NCBI GenBank assembly: GCA_019083985.1
Contig: JAHRCV010000002.1
Span: forward strand, 186,001 to 250,000
Direction of reading: 5' to 3'
Origin: Rhizobiales bacterium TNE-4
GTDB lineage: Bacteria; Pseudomonadota; Alphaproteobacteria; Rhizobiales; Beijerinckiaceae
DNA length: 64,000 nt
The translations under genes were made by a program, and so were the position numbers. Each line of letters begins with the position of its first letter. The stretch's first letter is position 1. Below are positions 1 through 9,530 of the stretch, one piece after another. Below the pieces are notes generated by a model, which was given only the letters and a program-made list of their open reading frames with translations, searched no databases and had not been told where the DNA came from.

Positions 1-3000
1 AAGGCACTTTATGCAAGAGGGCGGCGCGTCGCAAAGAACGGCTGTCCTGCAGCGCTTGCTTGCCCTCGGTCGTATTGAACAGAAGTTGGATTTCGCCATT
101 CTTAATGGCGTCCACCACATGCGGACGACCTTCGAGCACCTTGTTGATTTTGCTCGCCTCAACACCGTGTTCCTCAAGGAAACGCTGCGTGCCGCTTGTC
201 GCCACAATCTTGAATCCAAGCTCAGCCAAGAGCTTCATCGTGGGAACGATGCGGCTCTTGTGGCTGTCGCGCACAGAAACGAACACATTGCCCTGTTTCG
301 GCACACTCGTGCCACCGCCGAGCTGGCTCTTCGCAAAGGCGACACCGAAACCGGAATCGAGTCCGATCACTTCGCCCGTCGAACGCATTTCCGGGCCCAG
401 CACCACGTCAACACCCGGGAAGCGGGCAAACGGGAACACCGCTTCCTTCACGCCGATATGCTTGAGCGTTTTCGGCTTAAGGCCAAACGAAGCAAGGCTT
501 TCACCCGCCATAATGCGCGAGGCAATCTTCGCAATCGGCTCGCCTGTCACTTTGGCCACGAAAGGCACCGTACGCGAGGCACGCGGATTGACTTCAAGCA
601 CATAGATCGTGCCATCCTTCAACGCATATTGCACATTCATGAGACCGCCGACATTGAGCGCCAGTGCCAATTCGCGCGTCTGCCGCTCAAGCTCTGCAAT
701 CGTTTCAGGCTTCAGCGAATGCGGCGGTAAGGAACAGGCCGAGTCGCCTGAGTGAATGCCCGCCTCTTCGATATGTTCCATGATGCCGGCGATATAGACG
801 TCCTTGCCATCGCAGAGGCAATCCACATCCACCTCCGTTGCATCCGACAGGTACCGGTCGAACAGAAGCGGATTTTTGCCGAGCACCATGTTGATTTGCC
901 CGGTCTTGTCGTTCGGATAACGCGCCTTGATGTCGTTCGGCACGAGTTCGGGCAATGTGCCAAGCAGATAGCGATCAAACGTTGCTTCATCATGAATGAT
1001 TTCCATCGCGCGGCCACCCAGCACATAGGAAGGGCGCACGACGAGCGGCAGACCAAGCTCGTTCATAACAAGCCGGCTCTGCTCAACCGAATAGGCAATG
1101 CCATTTTCCGGCTGTTTGAGACCGAGTTTGTCGAGCAAGCGCTTGAACTGGTCACGGTCTTCGGCGAGATCAATCGCGTCAGGTGACGTGCCAAGGATCG
1201 GGATCCCGGCCTGTTCCAATGGCTTGGCAAGCTTCAGCGGTGTCTGACCGCCGAACTGAACGATGATGCCCATCAGCTCGCCCGACGTCTTTTCGCGCTC
1301 GAGAATTTCGAGCACGTCTTCTGTCGTCAGCGGCTCAAAATAAAGGCGATCCGACGTGTCGTAATCGGTCGACACGGTTTCGGGATTGCAATTGACCATG
1401 ATCGTTTCATAGCCCGCATCCGACAGCGCGAAGCACGCATGGCAGCAGCAATAATCGAACTCGATGCCTTGTCCAATGCGGTTTGGGCCACCGCCCAAGA
1501 TCGCAACCTTTTTACGGTTCGAGGGCTGTGCTTCGTCAGCCGGCGCCCCAGCAAAGGGCGCGGCATAGGTCGAATACATGTACGCCGTTGGCGAAGCGAA
1601 TTCTGCCGCGCATGTATCGATACGCTTATAAACGGGGCGCACATTCAATTGATGGCGCAGTTTGCGCACATCCGATTCAGCCGTCTTAGCGAGAACGGCC
1701 AACCGCGCGTCGGAGAAACCCTTGGCCTTTAGCTGGCGCAATGCACCCGGCGTTTGCGGCAGGCCATGCGCACGCACGCGCGCTTCCGTATCAACAATAT
1801 CCTTCAGCTGCTCAAGGAACCATGGATCGATCTTGCAGCTCTCATGGATCTGCTCGTTCGAGAAGCCAAGGCGCATCGCTTGCACGACTTTCAGCAGACG
1901 ATCCGGCGTCGGCGTTCCGAGTGCAGCGCGAATGGCATTCTTGTCGTCGCCCTGCCCCATGCCTTCGATCTCGATTTCATCGAGACCGGTCAGGCCCGTT
2001 TCAAGCGAACGCAGCGCCTTCTGCAAGGATTCCTGGAACGTACGGCCAATAGCCATCGCCTCGCCGACAGATTTCATCGCGGTCGTGAGCGTAGGTTCGG
2101 CACCCGGGAATTTCTCGAACGCGAAGCGCGGGATCTTGGTGACCACATAATCGATCGTCGGCTCGAACGACGCGGGCGTAGCGCCACCCGTAATATCATT
2201 GGCGATTTCATCGAGCGTGTAGCCGACTGCGAGCTTTGCTGCGACTTTCGCAATCGGAAAACCCGTGGCCTTCGATGCCAATGCAGATGAACGCGACACA
2301 CGCGGATTCATCTCGATCACGATCATGCGGCCGGTCGCCGGATCGATGGCAAATTGCACGTTCGATCCGCCCGTTTCCACGCCGATTTCGCGCAGCACGG
2401 CCAGCGAAGCATCGCGCATGCGTTGATATTCCTTGTCGGTCAGCGTCAGCGCCGGAGCAACCGTGATCGAGTCGCCCGTATGCACGCCCATCGGATCGAG
2501 GTTTTCGATCGAGCAGACAATGATGCAATTATCCGCCTTGTCGCGGACAACTTCCATTTCATATTCTTTCCAACCAAGCACGCTCTCTTCGATCAGCACT
2601 TCGTTGGTCGGCGATGCGTCGATGCCACGCTCGACGATGTCGATGAATTCGGCCTTGTTGTAGGCGATGCCACCACCCGTGCCGCCCATAGTGAAGGACG
2701 GACGAATAATCGCGGGCAAGCCGATATCTGTCAGCGCTTCAAGCGCCGCCGCTAAGGTCTTCACATGATGCGAGCGTGGCGTGTCGAGGCCAATTTTCGT
2801 CATCGCATTGCGGAAGAGTTCACGATCTTCTGCCTTGTCGATGGCTTCCGCTGTCGCGCCGATCATCTCGACATTGTATTTTTCCAGTACACCCATCTTT
2901 TTCAGCGAGAGCGCGCAGTTCAGCGCCGTCTGCCCACCCATCGTCGGGAGCAGCGCGTCGGGGCGCTCCTTCTCGATGATCTTGGCCACGATCTCTGGCG

Positions 3001-3208
3001 TGATGGGCTCGACATAGGTGCGATCCGCCATATTCGGATCGGTCATGATCGTCGCCGGGTTCGAATTGACGAGGATGATGCGATAGCCTTCCTCACGCAG
3101 CGCCTTACAAGCCTGCGTGCCCGAATAATCGAACTCGCACGCCTGACCGATCACGATAGGACCGGCCCCGACGATGAGGATGGATTTGATGTCTGTCCGC
3201 TTCGGCAT
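1..3208 (-). CDS. carB: Carbamoyl-phosphate synthase large subunit (partial, C-terminus cut by window edge)
   Basis: Makes carbamoyl phosphate from bicarbonate, ammonia and two ATP for pyrimidine and arginine synthesis; works with CarA in the cytoplasm. The reverse-strand reading starts [17 protein letters not shown] and shows the duplicated ATP-grasp architecture: a first half with [10 protein letters not shown] and [11 protein letters not shown], a second with [15 protein letters not shown] and [11 protein letters not shown]. The allosteric MGS-like domain follows ([21 protein letters not shown]). About 1,069 codons are present of a usual ~1,100, so only the extreme C-terminus is missing. 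The ATG at 3206-3208 begins the conserved N-terminus. carA lies nearby on the same strand but is not adjacent. A hairpin-rich leader precedes the gene. Identity is certain. Confidence 0.98.
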   Translation of the reverse strand, partial: MPKRTDIKSILIVGAGPIVIGQACEFDYSGTQACKALREEGYRIILVNSNPATIMTDPNMADRTYVEPITPEIVAKIIEKERPDALLPTMGGQTALNCALSLKKMGVLEKYNVEMIGATAEAIDKAEDRELFRNAMTKIGLDTPRSHHVKTLAAALEALTDIGLPAIIRPSFTMGGTGGGIAYNKAEFIDIVERGIDASPTNEVLIEESVLGWKEYEMEVVRDKADNCIIVCSIENLDPMGVHTGDSITVAPALTLTDKEYQRMRDASLAVLREIGVETGGSNVQFAIDPATGRMIVIEMNPRVSRSSALASKATGFPIAKVAAKLAVGYTLDEIANDITGGATPASFEPTIDYVVTKIPRFAFEKFPGAEPTLTTAMKSVGEAMAIGRTFQESLQKALRSLETGLTGLDEIEIEGMGQGDDKNAIRAALGTPTPDRLLKVVQAMRLGFSNEQIHESCKIDPWFLEQLKDIVDTEARVRAHGLPQTPGALRQLKAKGFSDARLAVLAKTAESDVRKLRHQLNVRPVYKRIDTCAAEFASPTAYMYSTYAAPFAGAPADEAQPSNRKKVAILGGGPNRIGQGIEFDYCCCHACFALSDAGYETIMVNCNPETVSTDYDTSDRLYFEPLTTEDVLEILEREKTSGELMGIIVQFGGQTPLKLAKPLEQAGIPILGTSPDAIDLAEDRDQFKRLLDKLGLKQPENGIAYSVEQSRLVMNELGLPLVVRPSYVLGGRAMEIIHDEATFDRYLLGTLPELVPNDIKARYPNDKTGQINMVLGKNPLLFDRYLSDATEVDVDCLCDGKDVYIAGIMEHIEEAGIHSGDSACSLPPHSLKPETIAELERQTRELALALNVGGLMNVQYALKDGTIYVLEVNPRASRTVPFVAKVTGEPIAKIASRIMAGESLASFGLKPKTLKHIGVKEAVFPFARFPGVDVVLGPEMRSTGEVIGLDSGFGVAFAKSQLGGGTSVPKQGNVFVSVRDSHKSRIVPTMKLLAELGFKIVATSGTQRFLEEHGVEASKINKVLEGRPHVVDAIKNGEIQLLFNTTEGKQALQDSRSLRRAALLHKVP

Positions 3209-3251
3209 CTCGTTCGTCTTTCCTCGCCGCCACAGGGCGGCATGCGCGCAC

Positions 3252-3274
3252 AAAAACAGGGCCACACGGCCCTG
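3252..3274 (-). terminator. Terminator-like hairpin in the carB leader (possible attenuator)
   Basis: Read on the minus strand, a perfect 7-bp stem (CAGGGCC/GGCCCTG, 3257-3274, loop GTGT) is followed at once by five T residues, the form of an intrinsic terminator. It lies about 45 nt before the carB start codon and after the oppositely transcribed GtrA gene, so it cannot end any upstream minus-strand gene except through very long readthrough. Two further hairpins sit upstream in the same leader (3302-3321 and 3338-3354). Attenuation of carB is an inference; no leader peptide with Arg or pyrimidine-linked codons was recognised. Confidence 0.45.
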
Positions 3275-3473
3275 ATCGGTCGGCGTCGTCCCCGGATGAA
3301 ACCTGAGTGGAAAGGTTCAGGCGGGGGCTCGCGATCTGACTTCCCGCTGAAGTCACGAGTTCCTAAACGAGAATCGAGGCAGAGAAAAGGCCAAACCGCC
3401 ATTGTCCCCGGTTCTGCAGGGGTTTCCCGCGCCTGTTTTCGGCGTTAGGACAAACAAGTCCCCGGGGAACCCT

Positions 3474-3866
3474 ATGCGCCTCATTGCCCGCCAGTTCTCG
3501 GCCTTCGTCGTGGTTGGCCTCATTGCGGCTGTTGCCCATTACGGCACCCTCATTGGGTTGGTCGAGGCCAAGATGATGGGTCCGGTTCCAGCCACGCTGC
3601 TGGGCTTTGTGGCAGGGGCGGCCGTGTCCTACGTGTTGAACCGGCGTTTTGCCTTCGATTCTGACCGGCCCCATCGCGAAGCCATGTGGCGTTTTGGGGT
3701 CGTGGCTGTCGTTGGGTTCATCCTGACGGGCCTAATCATGGCGGTCCTGACCGGCGCTTTCGCAGCGCCCTACCTCCCGGCTCAGATCTTTACGACGGGC
3801 GTCGTCCTGTTCTGGACCTTTCTTGCCAATCGCTATTGGACGTTCTCAGAACCACCAGTTCCGTAA
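3474..3866 (+). CDS. GtrA family small membrane protein
   Basis: A 130-residue hydrophobic protein with about four predicted membrane segments, starting MRLIARQFSAFVVVGL and carrying the GtrA-family signature in its first half (AAVSYVLNRRFAF) and a similar WTFLANRYWTF near the end. GtrA proteins are inner-membrane proteins linked to moving lipid-linked sugars for cell-surface polysaccharide or O-antigen modification; the substrate here is unknown because no glycosyltransferase partner is adjacent. The ATG at 3474 is chosen over an upstream in-frame ATG at 3402 because it begins the conserved part. It is transcribed against carB and the methyltransferase gene, interrupting the pyrimidine block. 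Confidence 0.85.
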   Translation: MRLIARQFSAFVVVGLIAAVAHYGTLIGLVEAKMMGPVPATLLGFVAGAAVSYVLNRRFAFDSDRPHREAMWRFGVVAVVGFILTGLIMAVLTGAFAAPYLPAQIFTTGVVLFWTFLANRYWTFSEPPVP

Positions 3867-3879
3867 GGCGAACGCTCAC

Positions 3880-4572
3880 TTAGAGCGGCTTCAGCCCCTC
3901 AAAGGCCATGCGCGCCTGATTATGCCCGAAATTGATAGGCAGCCGCCGGGCCTGAAACCCCGCCTCCCGTAACAGCGCGAGACAATCGGCTTCGGTCCAT
4001 GTGGTAAGGCCGAGCGCACCGCGCACCTTGCGATAATCGCCGAGCGCCGTGCGGACGAGCCCCCCAAACGCAGCGATCAGAAAACCGCCCTGTGCGCCAA
4101 ATCGCAATAAGGCGACAGCATCGGTGAGCGGCCCGACATCGGGCGCGATGACATCGCCAATCACAAGCCGACCGCCGGGCTTCAGCTTCGTGCAAAGCAT
4201 TTGCGCGAGTTCGGCTGTCTGGTGGGGTGAGAGATACTGCAGAAGAGAATTGACGATCACGAGATCGACGGTGCCATCGGGCAGAAGCGAGGTCTCCTCC
4301 GGCGATTGCACAATGATGTTCGGTGTTGCGCCATAACGCTGCTTGAGTTTGTCGCGTACGCTTGGCGCACCGTCGGAGAGGATGAGCTTGCCACAATGCT
4401 GCGCCACGCGGCCGGCTTCCGTCGCTTCACCACAGGCATAATCGAGCACGGTCAGCCCGGGCGTTGTGATTTGCGCGATGATGTCATTGGCGAGGCGTTG
4501 ATCATGCAGCGCCCGATGACGCGCATTGACATAGATCGGATGGTCGCCATCCCAGAAGCTGCGCCAATCCAT
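3880..4572 (-). CDS. Class I SAM-dependent methyltransferase
   Basis: A 230-residue Rossmann-fold methyltransferase. Motif I is VLDYACGEATEAG (about residues 39-51), followed by an acidic strand end (LILSDGAP) and VDLVIVNSLLQYLS, a typical motif IV region; LKPGGRLVIGDVI is the post-motif. The start codon at 4570-4572 (MDWRSFWDGDHPIY) begins family-like sequence; a longer open frame upstream overlaps the cytochrome gene and was not used. It is 14 bp downstream of the cytochrome c gene and probably co-transcribed with it and carA. The substrate is not predictable; the YRKVRGAL C-terminal part resembles uncharacterised small-molecule methyltransferases. Confidence 0.85.
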   Translation of the reverse strand: MDWRSFWDGDHPIYVNARHRALHDQRLANDIIAQITTPGLTVLDYACGEATEAGRVAQHCGKLILSDGAPSVRDKLKQRYGATPNIIVQSPEETSLLPDGTVDLVIVNSLLQYLSPHQTAELAQMLCTKLKPGGRLVIGDVIAPDVGPLTDAVALLRFGAQGGFLIAAFGGLVRTALGDYRKVRGALGLTTWTEADCLALLREAGFQARRLPINFGHNQARMAFEGLKPL

Positions 4573-4586
4573 ACCGCCACTCCCAG

Positions 4587-4922
4587 TCAGCGCTGGCGAT
4601 TGATTTGCTTGAGATAAGCGATGATGTCGTCGATTTCGGCTGGCTCGAACACGAAATGAGGCATGTCCGCACCACCATGGCCAACGACGATGCCTTCGGC
4701 CAAGGCTTCCTGCAGATCGTCGAGCTTGTAGCGCTGCCCCAAGGTGCGGAACGGCGGTGCTTTCGCGTTCGGGCTCTCGCCCGTCCGCAACACCGCATGG
4801 CATTCAGCGCAATTCGCTTTGACAATCGCTTCCCCGCGCTTCGCGGACGCGGATTGGGCCGACGCCGGCGCGGCCATGGCCAATCCCGCGAGAGTGAGAG
4901 CGAACAGGCGAAGCGCAATCAT
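4587..4922 (-). CDS. Periplasmic single-haem cytochrome c
   Basis: A 111-residue exported c-type cytochrome. The N-terminus MIALRLFALTLAGLAMAAPASAQ is a clear Sec signal peptide. The haem-binding motif CAECH follows at about residues 37-41, and ADMPHF near the C-terminus offers the likely axial methionine. The ATG at 4920-4922 is preferred because GGAG lies 8 nt upstream; an in-frame GTG at 4953-4955 would add 11 residues but has its purine run too close. It sits between carA (45 bp upstream) and the methyltransferase. Its redox partner is unknown; the bc1 operon is about 55 kb away in this window. Confidence 0.9.
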   Translation of the reverse strand: MIALRLFALTLAGLAMAAPASAQSASAKRGEAIVKANCAECHAVLRTGESPNAKAPPFRTLGQRYKLDDLQEALAEGIVVGHGGADMPHFVFEPAEIDDIIAYLKQINRQR

Positions 4923-4967
4923 TCCGAAAACTCCGATTCGGACAAAGAATCGCACCCTTTCCGGGAT

Positions 4968-6173
4968 TTACGCAACTGGAGCTTTCGTCTCCATCATCGT
5001 CACGAAACGATCGAAGAGATAATGGCTGTCCTGCGGACCCGGCGAAGCTTCCGGATGGTGCTGCACGGAGAAGGCCGGCTTGTCCTTAAGTGCGAGGCCG
5101 CAATTCGACCCGTCAAACAGCGACACATGCGTTTCGACCGCATTCTTCGGCAGCGTGTCGCGATCCACCGCAAAGCCGTGATTCATCGACACGATCTCGA
5201 CCTTGCCGGTGGTGAAATCTTTCACCGGATGGTTCGCGCCGTGATGGCCCTGATGCATCTTGGCGGTCTGCGCCCCTACGGCGAGTGCCAGCATCTGATG
5301 GCCAAGGCAGATGCCGAAGGTCGGCACGTTTTCAGCAATCAGCTTTTTGATGACAGGCACGGAATATTCTCCCGTCGCCGCCGGATCGCCGGGGCCGTTC
5401 GAGAGAAACACGCCATCGGGCTTGAGCGCGAGAATTTCGTCTGCCGTTGTGGTGGCAGGCACAACCGTGACCTTGCAACCGCGATCGGCCAGAAGCCGCA
5501 GAATATTGCGCTTCACACCGAAATCGATGGCAACAACATGCTTCGTGGGTGCGCTCTGGCGGCCATAGCCTTCGCCCAGCTTCCAACTCGTTTCATCCCA
5601 TACCGAACGCTGCGCCGAGGTGACACCGGGCACAAGATCAAGCCCTTCCATCGACGGCATGGCTGCGGCTTGCTTTTTCAAAGCCGGAATATCGAAAGTG
5701 CCTGCCGGATTGTGGGCGATAACCGCGTTGGGCATGCCCTTGTCGCGAATGAGCGCCGTCAGCGCGCGCGTATCAATGCCAGAAATGCCGACGATGCCAC
5801 GGGCCTTCAGCCACGCATCGAAATGGCGGCTGGCGCGGAAATTCGACGGTTCCGTAATCGCGGCATGAACGACCACGCCCCGCACGCCGGACGCCGCTGC
5901 CATGTTGAGCGTCTCGATGTCTTCGTCATTCACGCCGACATTGCCGATATGCGGGAAAGTGAAGGTCACGATCTGGCCGGTATAGGAGGGGTCGGTCAGG
6001 ATTTCCTGATAGCCCGTCATCGCGGTGTTGAAGCAGACCTCACCGAGCGAAACGCCCTCGGCGCCGATCCCAAAACCTTCGAGCACCGTGCCATCGGCGA
6101 GCACGAGGAGCGCCGTTGCGCGCGGTTCCGCCCAACCGGCCGGAGCCGGAGCCTGATCTTGCTGCATCGCCAT
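4968..6173 (-). CDS. carA: Carbamoyl-phosphate synthase small (glutaminase) subunit
   Basis: Hydrolyses glutamine and channels ammonia to CarB for carbamoyl phosphate synthesis. The 401-residue protein has the N-terminal small-subunit domain (LADGTVLEGFGIG, FNTAMTGYQEILTDPSY) and a C-terminal class I glutamine amidotransferase domain with nucleophile motif GICLGHQML and the catalytic His/Glu in VQHHPEASPGP. The length is typical. It is the first gene of a minus-strand run carA, cytochrome c, methyltransferase, and is divergent from the YqeY gene with about 125 bp between starts, which must hold both promoters. Confidence 0.98.
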   Translation of the reverse strand: MAMQQDQAPAPAGWAEPRATALLVLADGTVLEGFGIGAEGVSLGEVCFNTAMTGYQEILTDPSYTGQIVTFTFPHIGNVGVNDEDIETLNMAAASGVRGVVVHAAITEPSNFRASRHFDAWLKARGIVGISGIDTRALTALIRDKGMPNAVIAHNPAGTFDIPALKKQAAAMPSMEGLDLVPGVTSAQRSVWDETSWKLGEGYGRQSAPTKHVVAIDFGVKRNILRLLADRGCKVTVVPATTTADEILALKPDGVFLSNGPGDPAATGEYSVPVIKKLIAENVPTFGICLGHQMLALAVGAQTAKMHQGHHGANHPVKDFTTGKVEIVSMNHGFAVDRDTLPKNAVETHVSLFDGSNCGLALKDKPAFSVQHHPEASPGPQDSHYLFDRFVTMMETKAPVA

Positions 6174-6298
6174 TTTGGTCCTAAACCCTGCGGCCCGGAT
6201 CGGATGTTGAGTGCGGGCAAGCGGAATCGCCCTGCGGTCCGGGATCGGGCGCTATCCCTAGGCGTCCTGCCCTTTAACGTCAACTTTTGGAGAGCGCC

Positions 6299-6748
6299 AT
6301 GCGCGAGGCTTTCAACACCGCCCTGAAGGACGCCATGCGGTCCGGCGACAAGGTCAAGGTGGCCACTGTCCGCATGATCACGGCCGCGCTCAAGGATCGC
6401 GACATCGAGGCACGCGGCGCAGGCAAGGGCCCGCTCGGCGATGACGAAATCCTGTCCCTGATGCAGAAGATGATCAAGCAGCGGCAGGAATCGCAGAAAA
6501 TCTACGAAGACAATGGCCGTCCTGAACTCGCGGCGCAGGAAGCCGCTGAGATCGCTGTCATTGCCTCGTTCATGCCAGCCCAATTGTCGGACGCCGAGAT
6601 CGATGCCGCCATTGCCGCTGCCATCACCGAAACCGGCGCCGCGGGCATGAAGGACATGGGCAAGGTCGTCGGCAAACTCAAAGAAAAATACGCCGGCCGC
6701 ATGGATTTTGCGAAAGCCTCAGCCGCTGTGAAAGCCAAACTGTCTTAA
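6299..6748 (+). CDS. GatB/YqeY domain protein
   Basis: A 149-residue helical protein of the YqeY family, related to the tRNA-binding tail domain of the GatB amidotransferase subunit. Family features include the N-terminal helix MREAFNTALKDAMRSGDK, the core ELAAQEAAEIAVIASFMPAQLSD, and GMKDMGKVVGKLKEKYAGRMD near the end. The ATG at 6299 follows a well-spaced GGAG; an upstream TTG is not needed. Its exact role is unsettled, and a link with tRNA or aminoacylation is inferred only from the GatB relation. It often precedes dnaG and rpoD in alphaproteobacteria, as it does here apart from one inserted gene. Confidence 0.92.
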   Translation: MREAFNTALKDAMRSGDKVKVATVRMITAALKDRDIEARGAGKGPLGDDEILSLMQKMIKQRQESQKIYEDNGRPELAAQEAAEIAVIASFMPAQLSDAEIDAAIAAAITETGAAGMKDMGKVVGKLKEKYAGRMDFAKASAAVKAKLS

Positions 6749-6792
6749 GAGACGGGCTCCCCGTCTTTTCGCGTTCATGTTATCTTTGACCT

Positions 6793-7371
6793 ATGAACGC
6801 GCCCGTGACATTGGCTGCCGAAGGTCTTCCCCGCCGCGCTTTTAGCGTGGCGGATGTTGAGCGTATGGTGGAAGTGGGCCTGCTCGATCCCGATGAGCGC
6901 ATTGAACTCATCGGAGGCGAGCTGGTCCCCATGTCACCGAAGGGCGCGCAGCACGAAGTGCTGAAAAACATGCTGCTGGCTGCGATCATTCGCCAGATAT
7001 CGACCGATTGGATCACGGCGGTCGAGACAACCTATCGGCTTTCGACCAACACCTATCTCGAGCCCGACATCGTGATCTTTCCACGCGATATTAAATTTTC
7101 GGGCTTGCGAGGCTACGAAGCCGAAATGGTCATTGAGATCGCCGATACCTCTCTCGGTTATGACCTCGGTCGCAAAGCCATGCTCTACGCTTCATTCGGC
7201 ATCAAAGAGCTCTGGGTCATCGATGCACGGACACGCCTGACGACCGTTCATCGGGAGCCCGCTAGAAATGGCTATAAAAATGTCTTCACACGGCGGGAAG
7301 ACGACATCCTTGAGGCCGCCTTTGTGCCCGGCTTGATCCTCAGCCTGTCGACCCTCGACCTCCCCGAATAA
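6793..7371 (+). CDS. Uma2 family (DUF820) restriction-endonuclease-fold protein
   Basis: A 192-residue protein of the Uma2/DUF820 family, which has the PD-(D/E)xK nuclease fold. Diagnostic parts are the N-terminal MVEVGLLDPDERIELIGGEL, the acidic YLEPDIVIF strand, and VIEIADTSLGYDLGRKAMLYA followed by GIKELWVID, which carry the putative catalytic Asp, Glu and Lys. Biological targets of this family are not established. It lies between YqeY and dnaG, 44 bp after the former, interrupting the usual housekeeping order, so it may be a later insertion. Identity of the family is firm; nuclease activity is inference. Confidence 0.9.
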   Translation: MNAPVTLAAEGLPRRAFSVADVERMVEVGLLDPDERIELIGGELVPMSPKGAQHEVLKNMLLAAIIRQISTDWITAVETTYRLSTNTYLEPDIVIFPRDIKFSGLRGYEAEMVIEIADTSLGYDLGRKAMLYASFGIKELWVIDARTRLTTVHREPARNGYKNVFTRREDDILEAAFVPGLILSLSTLDLPE

Positions 7372-7442
7372 CCCTGTGGATAACGGGGAAGGGTGGCCGT
7401 TCCGACCGGTTTCTGGCACCGGTCCGGCGTAATCCCTAAATC

Positions 7443-9341
7443 ATGAAGTTCCCGCCCGGCCTCCTCGACGAGATACGCTCGCGCCTGCCTGTTTCGGCGG
7501 TCGTCGGCCGGCGCGTGAAATTGCAGAAGGCGGGCAAGGAATGGCGCGGGCTTTCGCCCTTCAATGCCGAGAAATCGCCATCCTTCTTCGTCAATGATCA
7601 GAAGGCGTTTTATCACGACTTCTCGTCCGGCAAGCACGGCGATATCTTCACCTTCGTGATGGAGACGGAGGGGCTGTCGTTCCCCGAAGCAGTCGAACGG
7701 CTCGCCTCGGAAGCGGGTGTGACCCTTCCGAAGATTTCGCGCGAGGCCGAAGCGGAAGAAGCCCGCCGCAAAGATCTGCACGATGTGATGGCGCTGGCGC
7801 AGGCTTTCTTCGAAGCGCAGATGCGGACAGGCGCCGGCAGTGCGGCACGCGCTTATTGCGACAATCGCGGATTGACGGCGCAGGTCCGCGCCGATTTCGG
7901 CATCGGCTATGCCCCGCCTGATCGTTTCGCCTTGCGCGACCATCTCGCCGCCAAAGGCATTGAGAGCGCGATGATGATCGAGGCAGGGCTGTTGATCAGC
8001 GGCGCTGAAATCGCCGTGCCGTATGATCGCTTTCGTGATCGCGTGATGTTTCCAATTGCGGACATGAAAGGCCGCGTCATCGCGTTTGGCGGCCGCGCCA
8101 TGGCTAAGGACGCTCAGGCGAAATATCTCAACTCGCCTGAGACGCCGCTCTTTCACAAAGGCCGCGTGCTGTTCAACCACCACCGCGCCCGCAAAGCGTC
8201 GCACGATTCAGGCCGCATCATCGCGGTTGAAGGGTATGTGGATGTGATTGGCATGAGCCTTGTCGGTGTGCGGGAAGCCGTGGCGCCGTTGGGAACTGCG
8301 CTCACAGAAGATCAGCTCGCGCTCCTCTGGCGGATGGCGGATGAACCCATCCTTTGCTTTGACGGCGACAAGGCGGGCCGGCGCGCTGCGTTCCGCGCGG
8401 TCGACATCGCCCTACCCCAGCTTGAAGCCGGACGCTCTTTGCGCTTCGCCCTCCTGCCCGAAGGCCAGGATCCTGACGACCTCGCCCGCGCCGGCGGCCG
8501 TCCCGCGATTGAATCCGTCTTGGCGTCGGCCCGCCCACTCGTCGACATGCTGTGGACCCGCGAAGTCGAAGCGGGGCCTCTTGATACCCCCGAGCGCCGC
8601 GCTGCACTGGAGAAGCGGCTGAAGACCCTGCTGCAATCGATCCGCGACGAAGATCTTCGCAAACACTACCGCGCCGAAATTGAAACCCGCTTGGCCGCGC
8701 TGATGCCTGCCCCCGCCGCGCGCCAAGGCTATAACCGCCGCAACGAGCCACAGAGCGGCTTCTCGCCACGTCGCGGCTACCGCGATCAGCCGCAGCAAAG
8801 CCTGCCGCTGAGAGCCAGCGAGAGCTTGCTCCGCAGTGCCCTCTTCAGCCGGACGGCAGCGACAGCCGTCACGCCGCGCGAAGCGCTGATCCTGTTGATG
8901 ATGGTTGAACACCCAGCCTTGTTCCGGCATCACGCCGAGACCTTGGCCGAACTCGAATGGAAGCACCGGGACGCGTCCGACCTTGCCGCCGCACTCCTTG
9001 ATCTCGCCGCTTCGGGTGAAACGACAGATGACCTCAAAGCCATTCTGATCGCCCAAGGCCATGGCACTTTGCTCGACCGGGTGGAGCAGGCGCTCTCGCC
9101 CGGAGACCGCATGGTTCTGCGGGAAGGCAAGCCGGGGCTCGCGCCTGATGATTTTTTAAGGCAATCGCTGGCCTTGCATAAGCGGGCATTGACGCTAAAT
9201 ACGGAACTCCGCTCGGCCGAGCGGGCTTTGGCTGAAGATGCCAGCGACGCCAACCTGGCCTGGGTCCGCGAAATTTCGGAGCAGATTCAGGCGCTTGAGG
9301 GCATCGAAGCGGATATAGACCGTCTGCGGCCCGGGGGGTGA
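7443..9341 (+). CDS. dnaG: DNA primase with degenerate zinc-binding domain
   Basis: Synthesises RNA primers for replication and acts with DnaB helicase. The 632-residue protein has a CHC2-type N-terminal domain (about 1-100), a TOPRIM catalytic core with VEGYVDVIGM and CFDGDKAGRRA (about 250-320), and a C-terminal helicase-binding region. The expected CPFH...CxxC zinc ligands are replaced: LSPFN where CPFH is usual, and YHDFSSGKHGD where YHCFGCGxxGD is usual. This agrees with my recollection of several alphaproteobacterial primases and suggests a zinc-free fold. Start and length fit the family. It lies upstream of rpoD, as in many proteobacteria. Confidence 0.97.
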   Translation: MKFPPGLLDEIRSRLPVSAVVGRRVKLQKAGKEWRGLSPFNAEKSPSFFVNDQKAFYHDFSSGKHGDIFTFVMETEGLSFPEAVERLASEAGVTLPKISREAEAEEARRKDLHDVMALAQAFFEAQMRTGAGSAARAYCDNRGLTAQVRADFGIGYAPPDRFALRDHLAAKGIESAMMIEAGLLISGAEIAVPYDRFRDRVMFPIADMKGRVIAFGGRAMAKDAQAKYLNSPETPLFHKGRVLFNHHRARKASHDSGRIIAVEGYVDVIGMSLVGVREAVAPLGTALTEDQLALLWRMADEPILCFDGDKAGRRAAFRAVDIALPQLEAGRSLRFALLPEGQDPDDLARAGGRPAIESVLASARPLVDMLWTREVEAGPLDTPERRAALEKRLKTLLQSIRDEDLRKHYRAEIETRLAALMPAPAARQGYNRRNEPQSGFSPRRGYRDQPQQSLPLRASESLLRSALFSRTAATAVTPREALILLMMVEHPALFRHHAETLAELEWKHRDASDLAAALLDLAASGETTDDLKAILIAQGHGTLLDRVEQALSPGDRMVLREGKPGLAPDDFLRQSLALHKRALTLNTELRSAERALAEDASDANLAWVREISEQIQALEGIEADIDRLRPGG

Positions 9342-9530
9342 CCCGGACGGTTGCGTGTGAATGGGGGTTAACCTGCTCCCGGTTTCCAAGCGGAATCGGG
9401 ACGGGCGCGTCAACGAAACTCGGTCTCGTGAGGCCGGATGGGGGCGGCGGGACCATGGTTCCGGTCCGCCTTGTGATGCGTGTTGAACCCTCCCGCGGAC
9501 GGGCGGGCATGGGTGTGGAGCGATCGGGCG

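Noticed and set aside
4605-6326. 573-codon open frame on the plus strand
   Set aside because: It lies antisense to carA and the cytochrome gene; its His/Arg-rich composition is what a high-GC gene gives in the complementary frame.
9342-9530. Extra gene or riboswitch in the rpoD leader
   Set aside because: Only a GC-rich hairpin near 9446-9471 is visible; no conserved riboswitch core or open frame with a start signal.
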